Assembly (NCBI GenBank): GCA_001313065.1
Contig: BBFD01000022.1
Span: forward strand, 1-24,029
DNA from: Silvimonas sp. JCM 19000
GTDB taxonomy: Bacteria; Pseudomonadota; Gammaproteobacteria; Burkholderiales; Chitinibacteraceae
Direction of reading: 5' to 3'
DNA: 24,029 nucleotides
Shown here: piece by piece, positions 1-9,136 of the stretch
How the letters are laid out: each line of letters starts with the position of its first letter
How positions within the stretch are numbered: position 1 is the stretch's first letter
Translations under genes and position numbers: made by a program
The notes under the pieces: model-generated
What the model was told of the DNA's origin: nothing
What the model saw: the letters and a program-made list of their open reading frames with translations, nothing else
The model's database searches: none

Positions 1-268
1 TGGCGTCGGTGCGGGGTGGGGGTCGGCGTAGCGGTGCCCGACGTATCTACGCCAGATCCTTCCACAGGCTGGGCGTAGAGGCCGGGTTCCAGTTTGCGCC
101 GACGTAATCGGTCTGGGTTACCAGTGCCTGGTAATCATGACCGTTGTAATAAACGATGGTACCTGCGGAATAGGTACCGCCGTCCTGCCAGGCCGGATAA
201 GCAGCAAAAGAATGGGCCGCCACGAGGGCGGCCGGTATCGCCGCGAGTACAAAACGATTGATACGCAT
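1..268 (-). CDS. Secreted protein with CBM5/12 chitin-binding module, N-terminal part, cut by window edge
   Basis: The start ATG at 268 has a GGAG ribosome site about 12 bases upstream. Residues 1-22 form a signal peptide ending in a SFA-A type site. Residues 24-71 match the small CBM5/12 fold, with its aromatic spacing (YPAWQDGGTYSAG, YNGHDYQAL, W at the NWNP turn, final LWKDL). This module binds chitin and usually accompanies a chitinase or other chitin-active enzyme. A stop at 47-49 ends the frame, but one base further along the other frame reads TSGTATPTPTP, a Pro/Thr linker of the kind that joins a CBM to a catalytic domain. A second one-base slip near 12-16 would keep it as TP/AP repeats. 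I infer that the gene continues off the left edge and that the stop is a base-loss artefact. A stand-alone 73-residue binding protein is the alternative. The module is clear; the full product is unknown. Confidence 0.7.
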
Positions 269-930
269 AAAAGAAGGGTCTCCATCCTGTCTTGTGCATT
301 GGCGTTATTCACGCGCATGTAATGGTCTGGTCCACCGGCTTGTATGTGTCAGTCGACTGCAAGCAATCGCTGCTATTCCTGGCGGCCAACGGGTGCGTGT
401 TCTGCCCCGCTTTCGACGTGGTGCATTAACCCTCTAATGGCGAATTTGTGTCAACCCCTGGTACTTTTACACAGAAATTGCGTAGTAGTAGTTTTACTTA
501 CTACAACTTTTGCGCTTACAGAAACGCACCAAGGTGGATTTGTTGCGATGCAATATATGGCACGCGGATTGGCGATATAGCTAGCAATATTGCGGCGCAG
601 CACCATGTTGCGTCGCATCATTATCATTGCCTGATGTACTTTGCCCGTTTCTTGCGCAGTAATCTCGCACCAGAAAAAAATACTGAAACGACCCTTGGTC
701 CCCGACAAAAAAAGCAGACAAACGGCGGACACATATTGAATCAACCGCGCCACACGCAGTCGGGTGGCAGGCGCGGCTATCTGCGCGCATGGGGCGCGCG
801 GTCTCATGAAAGATCGGGTCAGCGTGGGTAGGTGGTTTCTGACATGCAGCAGTGGCAACTGGTATTACGTTGTCATACGCAGCGGTCGTGAATTGGGTTA
901 CGTGGTATTGGGTGAACGAGCCCGTACGCA
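269..930. other. Non-coding, AT-richer intergenic stretch
   Basis: About 660 bases with no protein I can support. Positions 420-720 are visibly richer in A/T than the rest of the window. They carry two A7 runs (671-677, 717-723) and a loose GTAGT...ACTAC dyad near 484-504. The frames open across it encode Cys/Arg/His-rich strings with no domain and no ribosome site. It most likely holds the control region of the chitin-binding gene. A small RNA cannot be excluded. Confidence 0.5.
425..454 (-). promoter_or_regulatory. Candidate sigma-70 promoter for the chitin-binding gene
   Basis: On the minus strand a perfect TTGACA (449-454) is followed, 18 bases later, by GTTAAT (425-430), which matches four of six -10 positions. 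It would give a leader of about 150 bases. The -35 box is seen directly; the -10 box and the use of this promoter are inference. Confidence 0.3.
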
Positions 931-1020
931 TAGGGTGGGTCAAGACCCACCACCCAAAGTGCTATGCCAGGAACAGCGAGGCGAGACATGGTTTTGAATG
1001 GTGGGTCTTGACCCACCCTA
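931..1020. repeat. REP-type inverted pair (REPIN-like element)
   Basis: Two exact 22-base copies lie head to head at 931-952 and 999-1020 with a 46-base spacer. Each contains the palindromic core GGTGGGTCAAGACCCACC, flanked by TA/CA. A third copy occurs at 5364-5385. Paired short palindromes in inverted orientation, placed between genes, are the hallmark of REP doublets. The right arm overlaps the stop codon of the exported-protein gene at 1018-1020, so the element may also act as its transcript end. No transposase of the family that mobilises such elements is present in the window. Confidence 0.75.
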
Positions 1021-1524
1021 CGGCCGGTTGCCGAGGTTCCAGCGGGCGCAGTACCACTTGGTCTGGTTGTTGGACAAGCCGACCAGCACGCTGCCCGAGA
1101 ACGACAGATAGCGTGGATACGGCCCGGCGATGGGTTCGAAGTGGGTCGACAGCGTGGTCTCGATGGTTTGTTTGACCTTGTCCACCGGCTGCGCAATCAG
1201 CACGCCCACCATCAAGGCGCTGCTAGTCGGCACGTTAACAAACGCTTCGGTGGTGGCAACGCCGCCCAGTTGCGCGTTCTGGCTGCTGAACCACTCGGCA
1301 TCACCCCAAGTGCGCAGCGGTGCGCCGAGGTAGGAACGGAAATAGCCCCGCCACCACGCCGTCGACCATTCCGAGCGGCAGGTCAGCGCGGCTTCCATTT
1401 GCTCGCCAAAGTGGCTGGGCACGGCGGCGGACGCCGTGGCCGCCAATAACAACGCCGCCACAAGCGTCCCCGCCTTGATGTGTACAAGTCGGAGGCTCAT
1501 GGCGGCGTAGTGTGCCAGCGGCAC
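1018..1524 (-). CDS. Small exported protein of unknown function
   Basis: The frame is open from GTG at 1524 or ATG at 1500; neither has a clear ribosome site. The ATG form begins MSLRLVHIKAGTLVAALLLA and gives a typical signal peptide cleaved near TASA-A. The mature part is about 135 residues, rich in Trp/Tyr, and contains two cysteines (LTCRSEW near its start and WYCARW near its end) that could pair in the periplasm. I recognise no family. It lies 25 bases behind the ppc stop on the same strand and may be read through from ppc. The stop codon is the last triplet of a REP repeat. The frame is unbroken over its whole length and codon use resembles its neighbours, so I take it as a real gene. 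Confidence 0.65.
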   Translation of the reverse strand: MPLAHYAAMSLRLVHIKAGTLVAALLLAATASAAVPSHFGEQMEAALTCRSEWSTAWWRGYFRSYLGAPLRTWGDAEWFSSQNAQLGGVATTEAFVNVPTSSALMVGVLIAQPVDKVKQTIETTLSTHFEPIAGPYPRYLSFSGSVLVGLSNNQTKWYCARWNLGNRP

Positions 1525-1549
1525 GGGCCGATCGGCAATCAGCGGTCGC

Positions 1550-4312
1550 TCAACCCGAGTTGCGCAAGCCGGCGGCGATGCCGTTGATGGTCAAATGCAC
1601 CGCGTGTTGCAGGTCTTCGCTTTCATCGCCCGCACGCAGGCGCTTGAGCAGTTCTACCTGCAGATGGTTCAGCGGGTCCAGATACGGCAGACGGTTATCC
1701 AGGCTGCGCGCCAGCAACGGGTTGTCGCCCAGCAGCGTGGAATGCTCGGTAATGGCCATCACCGCATCCACCGCACGTTGCCATTCTTCTTTGATGCGGC
1801 CAAAGATGCGGCGCGCCAGATCCTGGTCGCGCACCAGTTCCGAGTAACGCGCAGCAATCGCGATATCGGATTTGGCCAGCACCATTTCCATATTCGAAAT
1901 GGTCACCTGGAAGAACGGCCACTCTTTATATTGCTCGCGCAGCACCGCCAGACCAGCTTCGCCGGTTTCGGCCAGATATTCAGCGATGGCAGTGCCAAAG
2001 CCAAACCAGCCCGGCAGCATCAGACGACATTGCGACCAGCTGAACACCCACGGAATCGCGCGCAGATCGGCAATCGAATTGGTGTTTTTTACGTGCAGCC
2101 GGACGCGAACCGATATTCAGGTTCGGGATTTCGTTGATCGGCGTCGCTTCGCGGAAATAGGTGATGAAATCGGGCGTGGCGTAGACCAGATCGCGATAGG
2201 CCTGATACGCGCGCAGCGACAGGCGTTCGGCCAGCTTGTGGCGTTCCGGTGTGTCGACGGTGGCTTGCGCTTCGGTCGGGAAGCTGGCTTCCAGCGTGGC
2301 GGCAATCATGATTTCCAGATTGCGACGACCCACTTCGCGGTCGGCAAACTTGGAGGCAATGACTTCGCCCTGCTCGGTAATGCGGATCTGGCCAGCAACC
2401 GAACCCACCGGCTGCGCCACGATGCGTCGAACGCCGGGCCACCACCACGACCGACCGTGCCGCCACGGCCGTGGAACAGGCGCATTTTGACGCCGGCCGC
2501 TTCAAACACTTTGACCAGATTCAGCTCGGCCTTGTACAGCTCCCAGTTGGAGGTCAGATAGCCGCCGTCCTTGTTGGAGTCGGAATAGCCCAGCATCACT
2601 TCTTGCACCATATCGCGGCCCGCCACGATCTGACGCCACTGCGGCAGCGCAAACAGCTCGGACATGATCTGGCCGCAAGCGCGCAAGTCGCCGATGGTTT
2701 CAAACAGCGGAATGATGTTGATGCGGCTTTGACCGCCGGCGCAGCTGGATCAGGCCGACTTCGTTCATCAGCAAGGCCACTTCGAGCAAATCGGAGGCCG
2801 ATTCGCAGTTGCTGATGATGTAGTTGGGCAGCACCGATTCGCATAGCGCGATTGCAGTTCTGCGGCCGCGCTAAAGATATCCAGTTCTTTCTGCACTTCC
2901 GGCGAATATTCCAGATACGGGCAGATCAGCGGACGCGGGCTGGCCAGTTCGCGCAGCAGCACCACGCGGCGTGACGCCTCGTCCAGGCGCATATAGTTTT
3001 CGAGGCCAGCTTTTTTTTCGAACAGCTCGGCCACGGCCTTCTCATGCATATTGGCGTGCTGACGCATATCCACCGGCGCCAGGTAGAAACCAAACACCGA
3101 CAGCGCGCGTTGCAGACGACGCAAACGGCCGTTGGCCAGCTTGGCCGCGCCGTGCGATTTCAGCGAATTGGAGATCACTTCCAGATCGTGGGCCAGTTCT
3201 TCGGCGCTTTCGTATTCCGGCGCGCGCGCCACGTCGTGCAATTGATGGTGGAACTTGCCGATCTTGACGGCGGTGGCAAAAATCCGCGCGCGCACATGGC
3301 CCACGGCCAGACGATACGGCTCTTCGGATTTGCGCTGATCTTCGTTGGCTTGCTCGGCCAGCGCCTGCAACGATTGATCCACTTGCACCAGGCGCGTGGA
3401 CATCGACAGTTCGCTTTCCAGCTTGGAACACTGTTGATAGTAGTAATCGAGCGCGATACCCGACTGGCGCGACACCGCATAACGCAGCACATCACCGGTC
3501 ACAAACGGGTTGCCGTCGCGGTCGCCGCCAATCCAGGAACCCACATGATAGAAGTTGGGCAGCTCGACTTTGGTGTTGGTCAGTTCGCTCAGGCGATCTT
3601 CCAGGTCCAGATACAGGCGCGGCACTTCGTGCAGGAAGGTATTACGGAAATACGCCGAGCCATTTTCGATTTCATCCTGCACCGTCAGTTTGAAGGTACG
3701 GATTTCGCGCGTTTGCCACAGCGTCAGCACCACGCGTTCCAGCGCTTCGTGGTTGGCGCGCAGTTCTTCAGTGGTCAGCGGATAACGGTCGCGCGCTTGC
3801 AGCAGATCCGAAATCGCGCGATGGCATTCGAGGATGGTTTTGCGTTTGACTTCGGTCGGGTGCGCGGTCAGGACCGGCGCAATGAGTGTTTCACCCAACA
3901 AAGCGAGGATTTCTGCGGGTTTAACGTCACGGGCCAACAAGGCATCAATGGCAGCGGCTATACTTCCGCGCTGAGCGGTGGAACCTTGCATCTTGTGTAC
4001 GCGACGACGCCGGTTGTGATGCAAGTCTTCTGCAATATTGGATAAATGCGAGAAATAGCTGAACGCACGCACCAACGCCATGGCGCTGGTCAGGTCCAGA
4101 GAAGACAAGGTACGTGCCAGCGTGGCGCTGGCTTCGGGATCGCGCCCTTCGACGTAGCGGATGGCCAGGTCACGAATTGCCCCGATCTGGTCCGCTGCGG
4201 CATTACCGGTTTGTTCGCGGATGGTGCTGGCTAAGACTTCTGCCAGGGTATCGAGGTCTCGTGCCAGGGGCTGGTCTTTATTCACGGCTATGGGTTCTAG
4301 TACAGAAGACAT
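1550..4312 (-). CDS. ppc: Phosphoenolpyruvate carboxylase (frame broken in four places)
   Basis: Carboxylates phosphoenolpyruvate with bicarbonate to oxaloacetate, refilling the TCA cycle; cytoplasmic. The reconstruction is about 920 residues, the usual length. The first signature, with catalytic His, is at residues 149-159 ([11 protein letters not shown]). [11 protein letters not shown] follows. Further on are [13 protein letters not shown] and the glycine loop [13 protein letters not shown], then IGSRPA and the C-terminal [12 protein letters not shown]. Breaks: one base missing at 2842 (restores RYGESVLPNY), a slip within 2731-2747, one base missing near 2424 ([14 protein letters not shown]), and T6 at 2085-2090 where five are expected ([15 protein letters not shown]). 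T8 at 3011-3018 keeps frame but gives FEKKAG where FEKAG is likelier. ATG at 4312 has only a weak ribosome site. Function is certain; the breaks are probably sequence errors. Confidence 0.95.
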
Positions 4313-4421
4313 GGCGTTCGCTATCGTGTGACGTTAATCGGGCAGGCGGGACAAACCCGAGCATTGTAACAAATAACAACCTCCATTCGCCGCCGTATTG
4401 GCGTAAATGGCAATTGAAAAA

Positions 4422-5240
4422 ATGGTAAAAAATTCCTTTTCACCTATTGAATGTCTTTGGCGAACGTCGTATGGGCGGTTGCCCCATCGTCGTGTGCGAA
4501 GTGCCGCGCTTGCCTGATGCGGCGGTCAGCCAACGCCTGGCGTACCAGTTCAGTGCGCCCGAAACCGTGTTCCTGGAAACCCGCACGCAAGCATGGTCGG
4601 CATGGACGCCGCAAATGCCGCTGCCCTATTCCGCCATGGGCGCATTGGGTGCTTCGAGCATTGCGGCGGCCACCTCGATCGGCGCGCCCACCATTGGTTA
4701 TCGGCGCGACGATTTGTGGTGGGTGCATGCGCCCGCCGCGCATGCCCGCACGGTGCAGATAGATCCGCTGGCCTTTGCCGCTGCGCTGGGCCTGAACCCG
4801 GCCGACCTGGGCGGCCCGCTGCTATGGATAGATAGTGATTTCACGCAGTTGGTGGTGCCGCTACGCGCGCGCCAACATGTATTGCAAGTGGCGCCACGGC
4901 TGGATTTGCTGATGACGGCGCTGGGGCATCCGCATCATCTGCTGCAAGTGGCCTTGTGGAGCAATGATGCGAGGTGCTGACGTTGCGCGCGTTTACCGCC
5001 GACCCGTTCCATCTGCAGGAAGACTTTGGCGCGGGCTGTGCGGCTGCGGCAATTGGTCACTGGTTTATCGCAAATGGCAATGTGCCGCCGTTCAACTTCC
5101 GCATCGAGCAAGGCCATACGATTCATCGGCGCGTGTCGCCGTTGTCGGTGCTGCATCTGGATGTGGATGCGCAACGGCGTATCGCCGTCGGCGGCCGCGT
5201 GTGGCGGCTGGGCGGGGGTGAGATTGAGATGGAGATGTAA
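4422..5240 (+). CDS. PhzF-fold protein with substituted catalytic residues
   Basis: PhzF-family proteins are two-lobed isomerases/epimerases. Reconstruction gives about 272 residues starting MVKFLFTYLNVFGERRMGGC at ATG 4422. This requires A4 instead of A6 at 4427-4432, one T restored near 4447, and one G restored at 4971 (SNDAEVLTLRAF). The family layout is clear: N-terminal strand and GGCP turn (family GNP), Glu in APETVFLE (residue 47), the middle P..PLPYSAMGALGAS stretch, then EDFGAGCAAAAIG and an IEQG motif near the end. The catalytic Glu and Asp are kept. The family His (CGH motif) is Met at residue 72, and the Ser of DPxTGS is Cys. All of these lie in undamaged frame. It stands alone, divergent from ppc and convergent with pilR. 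The substrate is unknown. Confidence 0.8.
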
Positions 5241-5363
5241 ATCTGCGGGGATGCGGCCACGGCTTGGCCCGCCGCCTCATCCAGCGCGGCTGAATGCGGA
5301 TGAAGCGTGGGGCCCTCCCCCTGCGTTGAACCAGCGGCTGAGTCCTGAGCAGATGGCTTTGGC

Positions 5364-5385
5364 TGGTGGGTCTTGACCCACCCTA
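5364..5385. repeat. Single REP copy between convergent genes
   Basis: Exact 22-base match to the two copies at 931-1020, in the orientation of the right-hand one. It lies between the stop of the PhzF-like gene (5240) and the stop of pilR (5392). Its 7-8 bp stem could end transcripts from both sides. The rest of 5241-5391 shows only a G/C-rich tract (GGGGCCCTCCCC near 5310-5322). Confidence 0.7.
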
Positions 5386-5391
5386 TGGGTG

Positions 5392-6762
5392 TTAGATACC
5401 CAACCGTTCCATGCGGTAGCGCAACGAGCGGAATGTCACGCCCAGCAGCTTTGCCGCCTGGGTGCGGTTGCCACCGGTTTTTTTTCCAGTCCTTCCAGAA
5501 TGGCCGCGCGTTCAACCCGATCCAGATAATCCTGCAGCGAATCGCCGCTATCCGGCCCGCCTTCCTCGCGCCCCGCTTCGCTAGCCGGGCTGATTTGCAG
5601 GTCGTCGGCGCTGATCACCTGGCCATCGCACAGCGCCAGCGCCCGTTCCAGCATGTTTTCCAGTTCGCGCACATTGCCCGGAAACGCATAGTGCCGCAGC
5701 GCTGCCAGCGCCTCCGGCCCCAGCACCGGCGTGGTCGGCATGCCGTTTTGCTGCGACAGCCGCACCAGCACATGCTGCGCGATCGCCTCGACATCGGCGC
5801 CCATTTCGCGCAGCGGCGGCATATGCAGTTCGATCACATTCAGGCGGTAATACAAATCCTGGCGAAACCGGGCGTTCTCAACGCAACGCGCCAGGTTTTG
5901 ATGCGTGGCCGAGATGATGCGTACATCGACCGCTTCTTCTTGCGTGGCACCCACTTTACGTACTTTGCGTTCCTGAATGGCGCGCAGCAGTTTGACCTGC
6001 ATCAGCAATGGCAAATCAGCCACTTCATCCAGAAACAAGGTGCCGCCGTGGGCCGCCTGAAAGAAGCCTTCGCGATCGGCATCGGCGCCGGTAAACGCGC
6101 CTTTGCGATAGCCAAAGAATTCGCTTTCCATCAAATGTTCGGGAATAGCGCCGCAGTTGACCGCCACAAAGGGCTTGTCGGCGCGGCTGGAGCGCGCGTG
6201 GATCATGCGTGCCGCGCGTTCTTTGCCGGAACCGGATTCCCCACTGACATAAACCGGCGCCTGGCTGCGCGACAGCTTGTCGATCAGCTCCAGCACCTGT
6301 TTCATCGCGGGCGATTCGCCCAACAACATGCGGTTGCTGACTTCGCCCGCCGTGCCCGGCGCATGGTGTTCTTCGTCGTCATCCAGCCGTAGCGCCGATT
6401 TGATCAGTGTGCGCAATTGCTCCAGCGATACCGGCTTGGCCAGGTAATCAAACGCGCCCGCCTTGAGCGCGGCCACGGCGTTCTGCATGCTGCCATAGGC
6501 GGTGATGACGGCAATGGGTACGTCCAGCTTGCGTGCCTGGATGTGCTCGATAATTTCGAGGCCCTCACCGTCGCCCATGCGCATATCGGTCAGGCAAAAA
6601 ATCGTAGCGATGCCGGCCCAGCAAGCGCGGGCTTCGGCCACGCTGCCGGCTTTATCCACCGACAGGCCCATCTTTAATAAAGTCAGTTCCAACAGTTCGG
6701 CCAGGTCTGCCTCGTCATCGACGACCAGCACGCGTTTATCTATTCTCGTTTTTTCTGCTCAT
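5392..6762 (-). CDS. pilR: Sigma-54 activator response regulator, PilR type
   Basis: An NtrC-family regulator that activates RNA polymerase with sigma-54. Reconstruction is about 455 residues. The receiver domain has the acidic pair in VVDDEAD, phospho-acceptor Asp59 in CLTDMRMGDG, and Lys in YLAKPV. The AAA+ domain shows Walker A GESGSGKE, the sigma-54 contact loop GAFTGA, Walker B GGTLFLDEVADL, and FPGNVREL. A Fis-type helix-turn-helix closes it (TGGNRTQAAKLLG ... RYRMERLGI). The CLTDMR receiver core is PilR-like. Breaks: T8 at 5478-5485 where six fit; a compensating pair at 6623 (one A missing) and 6596-6601 (one A too many) that garbles about ten residues; T6 at 6749-6754 where five let ATG at 6762 read MSRKTRIDKRVLVVDD. 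It overlaps the end of pilS, so the two are one unit. Confidence 0.85.
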
Positions 6763-8327
6763 CACTGATCCCGAACGTAATGCAAAAGCTGGCACCTCCC
6801 TGGCAGGGGCCAGATATTCCAGATGCGCCGCGTTGGCAGCGCAGATTTCGCGGGCGATATACAAGCCAGGCCAGTGCCTTTGGTGTCGGTGGTAAAAAAA
6901 ACGGCTCAAATAACTGCGTTTGCGCATCCGCCGGCACCGGCGGGCCGTCGTTGATCACATCCAGCCGCCAATGGCCGCGATGCGCCAACACCTTGAACAG
7001 CAGCGCGCCTTCGGCTTTGCTGCAATAGCGCCAGCCATTACGCGCCAGGTTCCACAATACCTGGTGCAAATGTCCCGGATCGAACCGTACCACCACGTCG
7101 GGCGGGCACGTGAGCAAAAGCGGCGGAACGATGTTTTCTACCTGACGAAACTCATCCAGAAACGTGTGCAACCAGTCGCCCAGTTCAATATCCTGGCGCA
7201 CCACGCGGTCACGCCGGTTCAGTTCCAGCACATCGCGCACCATGCGTTCCAGTCGGTGGGTATTGTCGTCGATGATGCGCGTTAACCGTTGCATCAGGGG
7301 GTCTTCGGTGGCTTCTTCGCCCAACAGTTGCGCGGCGTGGGCAATCGCGCTGAGTGGATTGCGGATTTCATGCGCCAGGTTGGCCGTCAGCGTCCCAGTG
7401 CGGCCAGCTTGAGTTGCTGCGACTCGCGGCGCAAACGGTCCATGTCCTCAAGATAGATCAGCACATCGGCTTCGGTCGTGTGCTCGGACATCGGCACCAT
7501 GCGCGGGCGCAGCGTCTTGTGCGCATGGCCCGCCAGCAAGGCCGGCGCTTGCGTGCGGTCCAGCTGCCAGTCGCGCCAGATTACATCCAGCGATGGCACC
7601 GCCTGCACCAGGGGCTGGTTGATATTGAGCGGCAGGCCCAGCAGCTCGGTGGCGCGATGATTGAACTGGCGCACATGCCCGGCGGCATCGACCACCACCA
7701 CGCCATCGGACACATCTTGCAAGATGCGTTGATTCACCTGCGCCAGGTTGGCCAGATCAACACCGCGTTGTGCCGCCAGCGCTTCGCTGGCCTCGGCGTA
7801 GTGCGACAAACGATAACCCAGCCACGCCACGGCAAAGCAGGCCATGCACAGCAATGCGGGCGTCAGGTTGTCGTCGGGGCTGACGCCTTCATAGGCCACA
7901 CGCACCAGTTGCTCGGCCAGCAAGGCCAGACTGGCCATGGCAGCATGAAACAAGGTCATGCGGCCGCGCGAGATCAGCCCGGCCGCCGCCAGATACGGCA
8001 GCAGCAAAATGCCGATGCCGCTGCGCACACCGCCAAACAGATGCATGACGAACACCAGAAAAAATGATGTCCGTCGCCACCTGGGCGCTAAGCTGGATTT
8101 CGAAGGCCGGGCGACGATGGCGAATGCTGAAGCTGAAGCCAGCGCCAGCAGTACATCGATCCCACACGCCAGAAGAACGGCTCACGCCCGCCCGAATCGG
8201 CCAGCACGCGCGGAAAAAAAATCAGGCTGAGGCCCAAAAAAAACAGCCCCAGCACGCTGAGCGCGCGAAACAGATTGAGCAGCGCCAGCGAGCGCCAGTG
8301 CATTTCGGATGTTGCGCGGTCTGTCAT
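6736..8327 (-). CDS. pilS: Membrane sensor histidine kinase, PilS type
   Basis: Partner kinase of the adjacent regulator. Reconstruction gives about 530 residues. Several hydrophobic segments fill roughly residues 12-190, followed by a PAS-like domain (LQDVSDGVVVVDAAGHVRQF) and the H-box LTANLAHEIRNPLSA with the phospho-accepting His. The N-box is HQVLWNLARNGW, and GTGLGLYIAREI closes the ATPase lid. Eight breaks must be repaired: missing bases near 6795, 6866, 7390, 8130 and 8161; extra ones at 6749-6754, 6894-6901 (A8, six expected for EPFFTTDTKGTGLG) and 8059-8064. With them the length is an exact multiple of three. Two A8 runs (8214-8221, 8236-8243) keep frame but may each hold an extra codon. 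Start ATG 8327 follows rppH by about 110 bases, beyond a terminator-like hairpin. Its signal is unknown; a role in pilin expression comes from the family. Confidence 0.8.
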
Positions 8328-8370
8328 CGCCGGGCGGGGTCCTTGCAGCGGGTTAAAGAGCAAGCCTGGA

Positions 8371-8404
8371 TAAAACAACGGCCGGAGCATACGCGCCGGC
8401 CGTT
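8371..8404 (-). terminator. Intrinsic terminator behind rppH
   Basis: Perfect 9-bp stem (8377-8385 with 8396-8404, AACGGCCGG/CCGGCCGTT) around a 10-base loop. On the minus strand GTTTTATCC follows directly. It lies between the rppH stop and the pilS start and probably separates the two transcripts. Confidence 0.6.
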
Positions 8405-8437
8405 GCATCTTACCGAATCAAAAAAAACAACTAAAGA

Positions 8438-8937
8438 TCAGGAACCCCAGCGCCGCGTGGGCACGCTGTCCAGAAACCGCGACAACTCGGACAACGCGGC
8501 TTCATACACCCCACGCTTGAACTCGATGACGGCATCGAGTGGCGCCCAGTAATCATTCCAGCGCCATGCGTCGAATTCGGGGTGATTGGTCCGGCGCAAA
8601 CAGACGTCGGAATCACGCCCTCTCAAACGCAGTAAAAAAACCAGATCTGCTTTTGTCCCTTATAAGTGCCGCGCCATTCGCGGCGTACCCAGTTGGTCGG
8701 CACATCATATTTCAACCACTCGCGCGTCCGGCCGACGATCTCGACTTGCTGAGACGACAGGCCGACTTCTTCCATCAGCTCGCGGAACATGGCCTGTTCC
8801 GGTGATTCACCCTGCTTGATACCGCCTTGCGGAAACTGCCATGAATGCTCGCGTACGCGTTTTCCCCAGAAAACCTGATTCCTGTGGTTGAGGATGATGA
8901 TGCCGACGTTCGGACGATAACCGTCTCGGTCGAGCAT
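8438..8937 (-). CDS. rppH: RNA pyrophosphohydrolase (Nudix), one frame break
   Basis: Removes pyrophosphate from 5'-triphosphate mRNA, opening it to RNase E decay. Starts at ATG 8937 behind AAGG. The N-terminus [16 protein letters not shown] is the family's hallmark, and the complete Nudix box is at residues 38-60 (GGIKQGE...[10 protein letters not shown]). The A7 run at 8634-8640 breaks the frame after QIWF. With five bases it reads [17 protein letters not shown] and continues through [13 protein letters not shown] to the end at 8438, total about 165 residues, the normal length. Confidence 0.92.
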
Positions 8938-8966
8938 TTGGTATTACCTTGTTAAGCTTTGATTAC

Positions 8967-8990
8967 CCCGGATTTTTTTTCACATCCGGG
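8967..8990. other. Inverted repeat in the leader of rppH
   Basis: 7-bp stem CCCGGAT/ATCCGGG around a 10-base loop that contains T8 (plus strand). It lies 30 bases upstream of the rppH start. No U-tract follows the stem on either strand, so it does not look like a normal terminator. The remaining 8991-9136 shows nothing I recognise. Confidence 0.4.
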
Positions 8991-9136
8991 CGTCATTGGA
9001 AACCACGCAATGCATAGTCCTGCGCAGGCGGTGGCGCCGACAGACTGGCGTAATCACAAATCCATGCCGTAAGCCATGCCCAAAGTGCGCTGCAGCCAGC
9101 AAACCGCCTGCTGCAGCGGCCTGCGCGCTCGCGTTG

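Noticed and set aside
451..858. 135-codon minus-strand frame in the intergenic region
   Set aside because: Unusual Cys/Arg/Thr composition, no ribosome site, crosses AT-rich sequence with homopolymers, and matches nothing known to me.
764..997. Plus-strand frame crossing the REP repeat
   Set aside because: Its C-terminal half is the translated repeat (VGQDPP). No start signal and no family.
3044..4045. Long open frame antisense to ppc
   Set aside because: GC-rich codon pattern of ppc keeps the opposite strand open. The translation is rich in Gln/His/Arg with no domain, while ppc on the minus strand is unmistakable.
5373..6392. Open frame antisense to pilR
   Set aside because: Shadow of the AAA+ domain; composition rich in Arg, Gln and His, no domain.
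8967..8990. Terminator for the spermidine-synthase-like gene
   Set aside because: The stem is only 7 bp, the run of T/A is in the loop rather than after the stem, and no U-tract follows.
8941..9136. Small cytochrome-like or other gene downstream of the spermidine-synthase-like gene
   Set aside because: One frame stays open briefly (ending GMAYGMDL), but there is no start, no haem motif and no family match.
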